Assembly (NCBI GenBank): GCA_033398695.1 | Contig: CM065802.1 | Location: forward strand, 80,710,096-80,774,095 | Source of the DNA: Orobanche coerulescens | Taxonomy: Eukaryota > Streptophyta > Magnoliopsida > Lamiales > Orobanchaceae | Length of the DNA: 64,000 bases | Direction of reading: 5' to 3' | Shown here: positions 22,226 through 32,804 of the stretch, in pieces | Numbering within the stretch: position 1 is the first letter of the stretch | How the letters are laid out: each line of letters begins with the position of its first letter | Notes under the pieces: generated by a model | Seen by the model: the letters and a program-made list of their open reading frames with translations, nothing else | Told to the model about the DNA's origin: nothing | Database searches by the model: none | Translations under genes and position numbers: made by a program

Positions 22226-23156
22226 CTAGTATAACACCCGTGTAATTACACGGGAACACAAAAAAGAACTCTTATGTAAATATATAATATATGTAAATCG
22301 TTAATTATAAATTTCATAATACTTCTTTATAAACTACATTATTTGTCTGTTTATGATTACACCATTCTCATTGCAACAAAAGATTTCTAGTCTTTCCTGA
22401 TCTTCACTCTTGATATGGCTACATAAAGCTAACCGTGACCGAATACGGGTCTTGGAAGATACATACCGACATTAGAGAGCGTGTGACCTTGACTCTTAAA
22501 TATAGTCATGGTAAAGCTCATAATAAGTGGGAACTGGCATATTTGAAATTTAAAGGTAATCTGCTATCTAACGGGCTTAATATCAATTGTGGAATAAGTA
22601 CTTTACTCTCAAAATTATTCTCCGAATTTTTTGTTCAATAATATGGTTGCGGATTTGGATAATTATTAATGATGTGATATTTCATAATCCTAGTGATTGA
22701 TCCATATTTTGAATTAGCATAATTGAGACTCTAACTTACGATTTCAAGATGTGATTTGGAATTCTAAAACAGTTAATGCTATTCAAAAAAATTCATTGAA
22801 TATACTTGATTTTGACTTTAGAGGTCGCAAAGATTTTGCATATACTATCGGAACTGAGATATATCTGTTTGTCTTTTTAAATTGTAGGCATCATGTAATC
22901 GTTTACTCTCTCCACAATATCGTTTGTTGGCGTCACGGTGGCTCTTTCTTTAGAAAATTACTTTATGGAAAGTTACTTATAAGTAAATGATACTGCATTC
23001 AGCAATGACTGCAATATGATCTTCAGCATTCCATATTAGTAAATATCAAGAATATCAATCAAGATTTCTCTATCGACTTCTTCACCTAGCTCACCATCTA
23101 CAATTTTGAGGATTCATTCGGAGAAGTCCTTAATTTCTTATAGATGGTGAGATGAC
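22226..23156 (-). mobile_element. Hel-1: Helitron 3' part
   Basis: On the minus strand the end is a perfect 18-bp palindrome CCCGTGTAATTACACGGG (22237-22254) followed 7 bp later by CTAG (22226-22229), the hallmark hairpin and terminus of plant Helitrons. The base after CTAG is A rather than the expected T. Upstream lies a decayed RepHel helicase C-terminus. RT-D cuts the element at 23157; I could not recognise its continuation beyond 32342. Confidence 0.75.
22305..23150 (-). pseudogene. RepHel helicase C-terminus (Hel-1)
   Basis: Reading the minus strand: ILKIVDGELGEEVDREI (about 23115-23050), PTNDIVERVNDY, YLSSDSICK, FLNSINCFRIPNH, VLIPQLILSPLDSRLPLNF, FPLIMSFTMTIFKSQGHTLS, NVGMYLPRPVFGHG, LYVAISRV and TNNVVYKEVL before the stop. 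These follow the order of helicase motifs at the end of Helitron Rep/helicase proteins (APTN, TINKSQGQ, LYVALSRV). The helicase unwinds donor DNA in rolling-circle transposition. Several stops and frame changes are present, so this is a relic. It resembles the Hel-2 relic at 62109-62484. Confidence 0.85.
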
Positions 23157-23673
23157 TGTAATATCCGCATTTTTCCCTTCTCTTATTATTCTCATTTTAG
23201 TGCATTTTCGTTTTTAACAACTCGCTTGTAACCGTATTGACATTTTGAGGACATTTAATATTGAACTTTTTGTCGTTCGAGCTTGATTCGGACTCGTTTT
23301 ACTCGATTTGATGTTTCATGTTGTTATTTCGCATATTATCGTAATCGTCATTCGGAACCGCCGTTTCGGGGTTGCCGAAGATCGATCTCATGTTATTGTG
23401 GGCGTTGTGAGCTTTTGTTGGTGTTTCGACCATGTTTCGTACATTTCGCATGTTTGGACCGTTTTGTAAATTTCCCAAACTTTTGGGAAATTTACGTTTG
23501 ATGTTGTTTTTCTGAACCTTTGAGTAGTCGGGAATATGTTTTCCTTCGGCACTTAAGTTCGTCGTTTCAGGCCCCTTACGTCCGTACCATCGTGAATTGT
23601 TCACCGTTGTATTTCGATTCTTTTTCGGTACCTCCCTCTTTCATTTCTGGCCTGTGCTCCACAGAAAGGAATG

Positions 23674-23904
23674 TTACGTACGTAACACCCTTTTGGTTAC
23701 GTACGTAACGTCCTAGTGTAATTCGGTACAGGCACTTCTGCCTTTTTGGTTACGTACGTAACACCCTTTTTGGTTACGTACGTAACGCCCTAGTGTATTT
23801 CAGTTCAGGCGATTCTGCCTTTTTGGTTACGTACGTAAGGCCCTTATGGCTTACGTACGTAATACGGCTTACGTACGTTAGCATGTGGTGGCTAACGTAC
23901 GTAA
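23674..23904 (+). repeat. TTACGTACGTAA palindrome array (RT-D 5' LTR)
   Basis: Eight copies: perfect at 23674, 23697, 23750, 23774, 23827 and 23851; one mismatch at 23869 (TTACGTACGTTA) and 23893 (TAACGTACGTAA). The two variants are reverse complements of each other. Spacers often read CCCTTTTTGG or CCTAGTGTA. Confidence 0.9.
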
Positions 23905-23909
23905 CGCGG

Positions 23910-23929
23910 CCTGGGTTTTTAAACCCAGG
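23910..23929 (+). promoter_or_regulatory. TATA-like site in inverted repeat (RT-D 5' LTR)
   Basis: CCTGGGTTTTTAAACCCAGG, palindromic except for the central pair. It starts 5 bp after the last array copy. In the other LTR the centre is TATAAA. Confidence 0.6.
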
Positions 23930-25318
23930 GGTTGACCGATTTCGGCCATTTTCACTCCTCCTCCCCATCCGACTCCTAGGCGATCTTCTTGGCATTTCCG
24001 GCGATTTGAAGCTTGATAACTCCGAGCCATCATCTTCTTCGAGTTTTTGGAGCATAGTATCAACCTCTAATCGTGTTCTTCGTCATTATTCAAGGTAAAC
24101 TCCTAAAACCTTGTTTTGGGTAATTGAAGGGGTTTTCATGTTTCGTCCGATTCGTTCCGTATGTTAGATTAATTCATGATGTACATGATTAATCTTGTTG
24201 ATTTCGTTGGTTACCCTACGGATTCATGGTATATTTCGTAGTAATTTTGTAATCGAGAGGGTTTGGTTGTGGTCCGCCCTCGTCGTTGTTTCTATATGAA
24301 TATACATGAATCGTAGGCGGGTTTTCGGGTGTATTCCAATTCTGTATTCATTTAGGATTGGTTGTGATTGTGTTCTTCGTATCGTTAGGTTCGTGATTAT
24401 CGGCTCCTATCGGTCACCGGTGTTTTTCCTTCCGTTCGTTGCGTCGTTTATTATTCAAGGCAAGTAATCTTTTGGAAACATTTATGCTTAACATGAAATG
24501 GTAATGTATATTGTGTGTGCTTTGCTCACCCTGGGAGGGTCCGACGGGGCCTCGGGGGAATCTATAACTTCACTCTGGATTCATGAGTTTGTTTCGCTAG
24601 CCAGCTCGGGAGGGTCCTTAGAGGCCTCGGGTGAGATTCGTGGCTTCGTCCCGGTCCTAGGCGATGCCTGTGAGTGATTTGTTTTATGAAATGGCCAGCT
24701 CGGGAGGGTCCTTAGAGGCCTCGGGTGGGATTCGTGGCTTCGTCCCGGTCCTGGGCAAATTGTTTGACTGTTTGTTTAGGAAAAGACATGTCTGGTTTTG
24801 GTTTTTGAAATGATATTGGTGCATGTACTATGAAATGTGTAAGCGATTGGTTTGCCTTGATTACTTGTACTAGCGTAATTGCTAACCCCTCTGGGGACCC
24901 GTTTTGGGGAAATTCTTGTTATGGATTTCAGGTTATGATCATCCGGACGAGCGAGCGCTGGGACAGTACGAGGATGTTGGCCGGGGTCGTTGACATGTGC
25001 ACTCGAGTCTACTTATTTCTTTTGTCCGCTTCGATATGGTTGTTTACTATATTTATAAACTGATAGACCGTACTCGCGAGTACTTAGGCTTTTCAATTAA
25101 AACCCCGTGTTGTATTATTTTAAATTGCTACATTGTCGACTGTTGCTTATTTCGCCGGTTACTCTGGGCGTACCTTTATATGTTATATTATTTAAATGTG
25201 TGTTCTCGCTAACCGAGAGGGTTAGTCGAGGGGTGTTTTTTAGTTGTAGCCTGGTGGGACCCATGTAGGGGTTCACGGCGCTGTAATATACTCCGAATAT
25301 CTCGGGGGTGTTACAGAA

Positions 25319-25331
25319 ATGGTATCAGAGC
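25319..25331 (+). other. Primer binding site of RT-D
   Basis: TGGTATCAGAGCT, 4 bp after the LTR end, complementary to the 3' end of initiator tRNA-Met. Confidence 0.9.
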
Positions 25332-25553
25332 TCTAGGTTTATGGATACATAGGCTTGTTGGTTATTTGGGTCTAGTCGTGTTTTGTTTTGCACATTGTCA
25401 CACCGCTGCCAGCATCTCGGTACTTCCAGTGCTCGTAAGTTTTCTTATTCGGTCTTTTGTTTTCTTGCATAGTATTTCCGCTTTTCGAATCGTGATTACC
25501 TTTTCCTCCCTTACTCATCATCAATATACTGCATTATCTCTTAACACCGATGG

Positions 25554-26398
25554 ATGCCGAGGAAACCGTGGTCGTGGTCGTGGTCGTGGTCGTGGATGCG
25601 GCCGAGGACGTGGGCGGCGGTGGGGCGGCCACGTCGCATTCTTCGGGAGATGGCGATCGTGACCGTCACGGTCATGCTTCTTCTCAGAGCGCGCGACCTT
25701 GGTATTGCGGCCGTCATGCAGCAAATGGTTAACCAAATGGCGGCTATAGCTCAGGTAGTCCAGAACCCCGATCAGGCTCATGCTAACCGGGGTGGAGCAG
25801 ACCGTTGGCTCCAAGATGTCATCAAGATGCACCCTCCTCAATTCTCGGGAGCATCAGACCCGATCGGCTGGGAGGGGTGGATCAAGGAGATATCTAACGT
25901 CTTCGTTGCCACCAACTGTCCCGAGGACCGAAAGGTCCCTATTGCCCAGTACTTTCTCACGGGGGACGCTACGGATTGGTGGGAGGTCGTTGGGCCCAAA
26001 GATCATGTTGCTTCGTGGGCCGAATTTCAGGAGTTGATGGAGACTGAATATTGCCCGTGGCCAGTTAGACAGGCTCGAGTCCATGCTTTCTACGATGCTC
26101 AACCTCGGGATATTCCCGTATCCCAAGCTATTGTTGATTTCAACAAAGAGCTGGGCTATGTGAAAACCCAAGTTGTCGCTGAGAGCGACAAAATTTTCCA
26201 TTTTTCCAGGAGGATGAAACTGTCCATTCGGGACTATATGTCTGGACTCGTCTGTACTACCCTGAAGTAATATCAGAGTCTATCCCTTGCCTATGACAAG
26301 TCGGTGACGGCCGGTCGGCGGTTCGGGAGAGTAAGAAGCAGAAATCCGCCGGAAATTTTTCGGGTCACAGAGGTGGAGGTCAGCAGAAGTCTCAGTCT
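25554..26398 (+). pseudogene. Gag, N-terminal and core (RT-D)
   Basis: The frame from ATG 25554 has the Gag core: MHPPQFSGASDPIGWEGWIK, YFLTGDATDWWEVVGPKDH, SWAEFQELMETEYCPWPVR and RDYMSGLVCTTLK. It ends in TAA at 26268, where a glutamate codon is expected before [10 protein letters not shown]; the reading frame then changes before 26399. The GTGGTCGTGGTC-rich start gives WSWSWSW in this frame but RGRGRG in another, as in RT-B, so a frameshift near 25560-25650 is likely too. Gag normally assembles the particle. Confidence 0.85.
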
Positions 26399-27766
26399 GT
26401 GAATATTCCTGGAGGTAGTTCGGCTCGTTTCTCTGGGGGCTATCGGGGTACTGCCGGTGCCTCCGTTCGGGATGCCAAATGCTTTAACTGTGGCGAGCCG
26501 GGCCATCGGAACCGGGAGTGTCCTCGTCCGCCCCTAACTTGTCACACTTGTGGTCAGTCGGGCCACAAGGCCTTCTTTTGTGAGCGGGTAAGAAAGCTTC
26601 TTGGTGCTCAGGCTTCTTTTCCAGCACCTTTGGAGCCGAGTGTGAACCAGGGCTCATTTTCTCCGCCGCCACCTCCGAGTGCCGGTCGAGGTAGGGGTTG
26701 GGGTCAGCCCACTAGAGGAGGAGCTTCCAGTGTCGGCTCTGCCCAGCCGCGTATCTATGAGATGAGGAGGGCCGATGATCCAGCAGCTACTGTGGCGACA
26801 GGTACCGTTCATATCCATTCCCATCCTGTCAGTGTGCTTTTCGATTCGGGTGCTACGCATTCATTCATTTCTCTAGAGTGTGTACGCCGTTTGAGTCTCG
26901 ACTGCTCGTCACCTTGCGAGCCTTTCATCGTTAAACTTCCTAGCGGTGATAGAATTATCGGTGATCGAGAAGTCCGGGACTGTTCTGTGTTTATTTGTGA
27001 GAGGGCTTGGCTCTCTAATCTTATTGTCGTGGGTATAGAGGGTGAGGATCTGATTCTCGGGAATGATTGGCTCGAGCGGCATGGTGCAATCATGAACTAC
27101 CGCACGAGGATCATTACCATGTTAGCCGAGGACGGCACTGAGCACTCCTTCGCGGGGCGAAAGAGAAACCAGAAGTTTGTTATTAACGCCCTGAAGGCGA
27201 TGAAACTCCTACGAAAGGGGTGTACTGGTTATTGGTGCTACGCCTTGAAGGCGGAGAATGGTGGAGTCGAGCTTTCGTCGATTCCAGTCGTTAGTGAGTT
27301 TCCTGATGTATTTCCTGACGAGTTGCCGGGATTGCCACCGGACCGTGAGGTTGAGTTTGCTATAGAGTTAGAGCCGGGCGCGGCACCGATTTCAAAGGCG
27401 CCGTATCGTATGGCACCTTCAGAGATGTCCGAGTTGAAGAAGCAGTTGAGTGAACTTCTTGAGTCGGGGTATATTCGACCAAGCGCCTCGCCTTGGGGCG
27501 CACCGGTCTTGTTTGTGCGGAAGAAGGATGGTTCACTGCGTTTGTGTATCGACTACCGCGAACTAAACAAGGTGACCATCAAGAACAAGTATCCTTTGTC
27601 GAGAATTGATGACTTGTTCGATCAGTTGCAGGGAGCTGCGGTATTCTCGAAGATTGATTTGAAATCGAGGTACTATCAGCTCCGGGTGAGGGAGTCCGAC
27701 GCGTGCAGCTTTTCGGACGAGATACGGACATTACGAGTTTGTAGTTATGCCCTTTGGGTTAACTAA
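26399..27766 (+). pseudogene. Gag zinc knuckles, protease and RT N-part (RT-D)
   Basis: An open 455-codon stretch. Residues about 28-41 and 47-60 are CCHC knuckles ([28 protein letters not shown]). The aspartic protease follows with [13 protein letters not shown] (intact DSG active site) near residue 145. RT begins around residue 300 ([60 protein letters not shown]). A frameshift at about 27715 turns the expected [14 protein letters not shown] into an unrelated tail and stop. The reading frame resumes in the next ORF. Confidence 0.92.
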
Positions 27767-28181
27767 TGCGCCGGCGGTGTTCATGCAATTGATGAACAAA
27801 GTCTTTATCGAGTATCTGGATAAGTGTGTCGTCGTCTTCATTGACGACATTCTTATCTATTCAAGGAATGAGGAAGAGCATGCCCATAATTTGCGGATAG
27901 TGTTAGACATTTTGAGGGCCGAGCAACTCTATGCGAAGTTCTCGAAATGTGAGTTCTGGCTGAAGGAAGTGATGTTTTTGGGTCACGTGATTTCAGCCGA
28001 GGGAGTTCGAGTGGATCCGCAGAAGATTGAGGCAGTGTTGGATTGGGCACCGCCCACCAGTGTGAAGGAGGTCCGTCGTTTCTTGGGTTTGGCTAGCTAC
28101 TACCGTAGGTTCGTCGAGGGTTTCTCAAAACTAGCTCGGCCACTTACACAGTTGCTTCAGAAATACGAGAAGTTTGTCTAG
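27747..28181 (+). pseudogene. Reverse transcriptase C-part (RT-D)
   Basis: Continues RT in the shifted frame: [20 protein letters not shown], then [20 protein letters not shown] with the catalytic Asp pair, then the thumb ([40 protein letters not shown]). It stops at a TAG at 28179-28181, where tryptophan is expected before [17 protein letters not shown] copies element RNA into DNA. Confidence 0.92.
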
Positions 28182-30173
28182 AATGACGAGAGACAGTCGA
28201 GTTTTGAGGAACTGAAGAAGCGTTTGACCTCAGCCCCGGTTTTGACATTGCCGTGTGGCAACGAAGGTTTTGCTGTTTATAGCGATGCTTCGGGTCAGGG
28301 TCTTGGGTGCGTATTGATGCAGCACGGCAGGACCATTGCCTTCGCGTCGAGACATTTGAGGCCGTATGAGCTGAACTACCCTACTCATGATTTGGAGTTA
28401 GCGGCAGTTGTTTTTGCGCTCAAGATCTGGCGTCACTATCTTTTCGGCTCTACATGTCAGATTTTTACCGATCATAAAAGTCTGAAATACATATTTACTC
28501 AGCGGGAGTTGAATATGAGGCAGAGGAGGTGGTTAGAGCTGATTAAGGATTATGACCTCGAAATCCTTTATCATCCGGGCAAGGCGAACGTCGTGGCCGA
28601 CGCCTTGAGTCGAAAACCGATCGCATTGCTTGAGATCCTCACGCCTCAGTCTGAGCTTCGATGGGCTTTGATCGAGTTAGATGTTGAGGTTTTGATGCCT
28701 GGAGCTGTCGGGCAACTTTGTGCTTTAGAGATTTCGTCGCCTTTGATCGATGAAATTAAGCTGAAGCAATTAGAGGATCCGATGATTACTCAAATCCGAG
28801 AGAACGTTCTTAAGGGAAAGTCTCCTGGGTTTGTGATTCACGAGGATGGTGTTTTGAGATTTCAGAGTCGGCTTTGTGTGCCGAACGATTCAGAATTACG
28901 ACAGAGTATTTTGCGTGAGGCCCATTCTACACCCTATTCCGTTCATCCTGGTTCGAGTAAGATGTACAAGGACCTGAGGAGGAACTTCTGGTGGAATGAT
29001 ATGAAGGAGGAGGTCGCGCAATTTGTAGCAAAATGTTTGACTTGTCAGCAGGTCAAAATTGAGCATCAGCGACCGGCTGGGTTATTGCAGCCACTTCCCG
29101 TTCCGGAATGGAAATGGGAAGATATATCGATGGATTTCGTTACGAGTTTGCCGAGATCGAGATCGGGCATGAATATGGTTTGGGTGGTTGTTGATCGTCT
29201 GACCAAGTCGGCACATTTTCTGGGCATCAAGGACACTTGGGGCCCGGAGAAGTTGGCTCGTGTGTTTATCGCGCAGATTGTGAGACTTCACGGTACTCCG
29301 AAGTCTATTGTTTCGGATCGTGATGGCCGTTTTGTATCGCACTTTTGGCAGGCGGTGCATAAGGCGTTGGGTACCCGTTTGCATTTGAGTACCTCTTTTC
29401 ATCCCCAGTCAGATGGACAGTCGGAACGCACTATCCAGACATTCGAGGACATGTTGCGTGCTTGTGCTCTCGACTGGAGTAGTGACTGGGAGGAGCATTT
29501 GCCATTGATCGAATTCACGTACAACAATAGTTGGCACGCGTCGATCCGGATGGCACCGTATGAGGCGCTCTACGGGCGGCGCTGTCGATCGCCGATTTGT
29601 TGGAATGAAGCGTCCGATTTGGTCGGGACCGAACCGGATATTGTCCTAGAGACGAGGCGGAAGGTGGATTTGATTCGGGAACGGATGTTGACTGCCCAGA
29701 GTCGACAGAAGTCGTATGCCGACGTCCGTCGTCGACCTTTGGAATTCGAGGTGGGAGACCACGTTTTGCTAAAGGTGTCGCCGACGAAGGGAGTTTTTCG
29801 TTTTGGGAAGAAAGGGAAGTTGAGTCCGAGATTTATTGGACCCTTTGAGATTCTCGAGCGAGTCGGTGAGTTGGCATACCGTTTGGCGTTACCCCCGGCC
29901 TTGAGTCATGTTCATAGCGTTTTTCATGTTTCCCAGCTGAGGAAATATGTTCCTGATCCTAGTCACATCATCGACTTTGGCGAGGTCGAGATTGCCGAAG
30001 ATTTTACCTTCGAGGAGCGTCCCTTAAAGATTTTGGAGCACCGTGAGAAGCGACTGAGGCATAAGACCATTCCTTTGGTCAAAGTGCAGTGGTCGAGACA
30101 TGGTGTCGAGGAGGCGACTTGGGAAACCGAGGATAGCATGCGTGCTAAGTATCCCGAGTTGTTTATTTCTTAA
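28182..30173 (+). CDS. RNase H, integrase and chromodomain tail (RT-D)
   Basis: From the TAG onward the frame is open to 30173, 649 codons from the first ATG at 28224. RNase [38 protein letters not shown]. Integrase zinc finger: [34 protein letters not shown]. Integrase core [47 protein letters not shown]. The end has [40 protein letters not shown] and a chromodomain-like [20 protein letters not shown]. It is normally part of one Gag-Pol; here it is cut off from RT by one stop, so translation as a separate protein is doubtful. Domains look complete. Confidence 0.9.
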   Translation, partial: NDERQSSFEELKKRLTSAPVLTLPCGNEGFAVYSDASGQGLGCVLMQHGRTIAFASRHLRPYELNYPTHDLELAAVVFALKIWRHYLFGSTCQIFTDHKSLKYIFTQRELNMRQRRWLELIKDYDLEILYHPGKANVVADALSRKPIALLEILTPQSELRWALIELDVEVLMPGAVGQLCALEISSPLIDEIKLKQLEDPMITQIRENVLKGKSPGFVIHEDGVLRFQSRLCVPNDSELRQSILREAHSTPYSVHPGSSKMYKDLRRNFWWNDMKEEVAQFVAKCLTCQQVKIEHQRPAGLLQPLPVPEWKWEDISMDFVTSLPRSRSGMNMVWVVVDRLTKSAHFLGIKDTWGPEKLARVFIAQIVRLHGTPKSIVSDRDGRFVSHFWQAVHKALGTRLHLSTSFHPQSDGQSERTIQTFEDMLRACALDWSSDWEEHLPLIEFTYNNSWHASIRMAPYEALYGRRCRSPICWNEASDLVGTEPDIVLETRRKVDLIRERMLTAQSRQKSYADVRRRPLEFEVGDHVLLKVSPTKGVFRFGKKGKLSPRFIGPFEILERVGELAYRLALPPALSHVHSVFHVSQLRKYVPDPSHIIDFGEVEIAEDFTFEERPLKILEHREKRLRHKTIPLVKVQWSRHGVEEATWETEDSMRAKYPELFIS

Positions 30174-30189
30174 GTTTCGGGACGAAACT

Positions 30190-30208
30190 TGTTTTTAGAG
30201 GGGTAGAA
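30190..30208 (+). other. Polypurine tract of RT-D
   Basis: AGAGGGGTAGAA lies just before the 3' LTR TGTAATATCC, preceded by TTTCGGGACGAAAC. Confidence 0.85.
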
Positions 30209-30724
30209 TGTAATATCCGCATTTTTCCCTTCTCTTATTATTCTCATTTTAGTGCATTTTCGTTTTTAACAACTCGCTTGTAACCGTATTGACATTTTGA
30301 GGACATTTAATATTGAACTTTTTGTCGTTCGAGCTTGATTCGGACTCGTTTTACTCGATTTGATGTTTCATGTTGTTATTTCGCATATTATCGTAATCGT
30401 CGTTCGGAACCGCCGTTTCGGGTTGCCGAAGATCGATCTCATGTTATTGTGGGCGTTGTGAGCTTTTGTTGGTGTTTCGACCATGTTTCGTACATTTCGC
30501 ATGTTTGGACCGTTTTGTAAATTTCCCAAACTTTTGGGAAATTTACGTTTGATGTTGTTTTTCTAAACCTTTGAGTAGTCGGAAATATGTTTTCCTTCGG
30601 CACTTAAGTTCGTCGTTTCAGGCCCCTTACGTCCGTACCATCGTGAATTGTTCACCGTTGTATTTCGATTCTTTTTCGGTACCTCCCTCTTTCATTTCTG
30701 GCCTGTGCTCCACAGAAAGGAATG

Positions 30725-30945
30725 TTACGTATGTAACACCCTTTTGGTTACGTACGTAACGTCCTAGTGTAATTGACAGTGCACTTACGCCTTTTGGTTA
30801 CGTACGTAACACCGTTTTGGTTACGTCGTAACGCCCTAGTGTATTTCGATTCAGCGATTACGCTTTTTGGTTACGTCGTAAGGCCCTTATGGCTTACGTC
30901 GTATACGGCTTACGTACGTTAGCATGTGGTGGCTAACGTACGTAA
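30725..30945 (+). repeat. TTACGTACGTAA palindrome array (RT-D 3' LTR)
   Basis: Eight sites matching those of the 5' LTR. Two are perfect (30748, 30798), one has C-to-T (30725), three lack the same central A (TTACGTCGTA at 30821, 30871, 30894), and the last two keep the paired variants TTACGTACGTTA and TAACGTACGTAA (30910, 30934). Confidence 0.9.
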
Positions 30946-30950
30946 CGCGG

Positions 30951-30970
30951 CCTGGGTTTATAAACCCAGG
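30951..30970 (+). promoter_or_regulatory. TATA box inside a perfect 20-bp palindrome (RT-D 3' LTR)
   Basis: CCTGGGTTTATAAACCCAGG is fully self-complementary, with TATAAA at 30959-30964. It begins 5 bp after the last array copy. Likely the U3 core promoter. Confidence 0.65.
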
Positions 30971-32347
30971 GGTTGACCGATTTCGGCCATTTTCACTCCT
31001 TCTCCTCCCCATCCGACTCCTAGGCGATCTTCTTGGCATTTCCAGCGATTTGAAGCTTGATAACTCCGAGCCATCATCTTCTTCGAGTTTTGGAGCATAG
31101 TATCAACCTCTAATCGTGTTCTTCGTCATTATTCAAGGTAAACTCCTAAAACCTTGTTTTGGGTAATTGAAGGGTTTTCATGTTTCGTCCGATTCGTTAG
31201 TATGTTAGATTAATTCATGATGTACATGATTAATCTTGTTGATTTCGTTGGTTACCCTGATTCATGGTATATTTCGTAGTAATTTTGTAATCGAGAGGGT
31301 TTAGTTGTGGTCCGCCCTCGTCGTTGTTTCTATATGAATATACATGAATCGTAGGCGGAGTTTTCAGTGTATTCCAATTCCGTATTCATTTAGGATTGGT
31401 TGTGATTGTGTTCTTCGTATCGTTAGGTTCGTGATTATCGGCTCTATCGGTCACCGGTGTTTTTCCTTCCGTTCGTTGCGTCGTTTATTATTCAAGGCAA
31501 GTATTCTTTTGGAAACCTTTATGCTTAACATGAAATGGTAATGTATATTGTGTGTCCTTTGCTCACCACAGGAGGGTCAGACGGGGCCTCGGGGAATCTA
31601 TGACTTCACTGCGGATTCATGAGTTTGTTTCGCTAGCCGACTCGGGAGGGTCCTTAGAGGCCTCGGGTGGGATTCGTGGCTTCGTCCCGGTCTGGCGATG
31701 CACTGTGAGTGATTTGTTTTATGAAATGGCGGCTCGGGAGGGTCCTTAGAGGCCTCGGGTGGGATTCTTGGCTTCGTCCCGGTCTGGGCAAATTGTTTGA
31801 CTGTTTGTTTTAGGAAAAGACATGTCGGTTTTGGTTTTGAAATGATATTGGTGCATGTACTATGAAATGTGTAAGCGATTGGTTTGCCTTGATTACTTGT
31901 ACTAGCGTAATTGCTAACCCCTCTGGGGACCCGTTTTGGGAAATTCTTGTTATGGATTTGAGTTATGATCATCCTGACGAGCGGCTGGGACGATCTGAGG
32001 ATGTTGGCCGGGGTCGTTGACATGTGCACTCGAGTCTACTTATTTCTTTTGTCCGCTTCGATATGGTTGTTTACTATATTTATAAACTGATAGACCGTAC
32101 TCGCGAGTACTTAGGCTTTTCAATTAAAACCCCGTGTTGTATTATTTTAAATTGCTACATTGTCGACTGTTGCTTATTTCGCCGGTTACTCCGGGCGTAC
32201 CTTTATATGTTATATTATTTAAATGTGTGTTCTCGCTAACCGAGAGGGTTAGTCGAGGGGTGTTTTCTAGTTGTAGCCTGGTGGGACCCATGTAGGGGTT
32301 CACGGCGCTGTAATATACTCCGAATATCTCGGGGGTGTTACAATGAC

Positions 32348-32766
32348 ATTGTCTGTCCAATAATTAATCTCATATTCTTGGTCAGTCTTATGAGTTTGCA
32401 ATGATGCCAAATTGAAGAAGAACTTATACTTGAATAAACGATATATGTATTGTCCTTTAATACAACTCCATATGTAGAATTATACTAAATAATTGTGGCT
32501 AGTTTTAGTAATATTTTTGGAATTTAAAAAACTTTTGGAAATACATAATAGATCTTGACTTATAACTTAAAATAAAGCACTTCTCAATCCTTGTATTTGA
32601 AAAAAAAAATACATAAATTGTTTGGATATAATTTAAAATACAAAAGAAAATTCAAAACTTTCAAAAATATATAGTTGATTTCAAAAGTAGATAAATTAAC
32701 AAATCTTTTAAAACTTAAAAAATAAAAAATCACTTAAAATTATTTAAAAAATCACTTCGAGTACCT

Positions 32767-32804
<38 letters not shown>

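Larger units (their letters stand above)
23157..25315 (+). repeat. 5' LTR of RT-D
   Basis: 2159 bp, TGTAATATCC to GGGTGTTACA. Holds the TTACGTACGTAA array (23674-23904), a TATA-like site in an inverted repeat (23910-23929) and two near-copies of a GGGAGGGTCC, GAGGCCTCGGGTG repeat around 24610-24750. No gene. Confidence 0.97.
23157..32342 (+). mobile_element. RT-D: complete Tekay-type Ty3/gypsy element
   Basis: LTRs at 23157-25315 and 30209-32342 flank a primer site, gag, protease, RT, RNase H, integrase, chromodomain tail and polypurine tract. The 5-bp duplication ATGAC is perfect (23152-23156 and 32343-32347). Only a few breaks occur in the coding part, so this is one of the least decayed elements of the window. 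It inserted into the Hel-1 relic. Confidence 0.97.
30209..32342 (+). repeat. 3' LTR of RT-D
   Basis: 2134 bp. Nearly the same as the left LTR but with many small deletions, several inside the palindrome array (30725-30945). TATA palindrome at 30951-30970. No gene. Confidence 0.97.

Noticed and set aside
23674..23904. CRISPR-like appearance of the regularly repeated palindromes
   Set aside because: Repeats are 12 bp, spacers are unequal and related to each other, and the context is a plant LTR.
25319..25331. tRNA-Met gene fragments at the LTR borders
   Set aside because: Only the primer-site complement is present; no tRNA body follows.
25366..25662. Separate Arg-Gly-rich ORF before RT-D gag
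   Set aside because: It is another frame of the GTGGTC repeat that encodes the Gag N-terminus; treated as part of a frameshifted gag.
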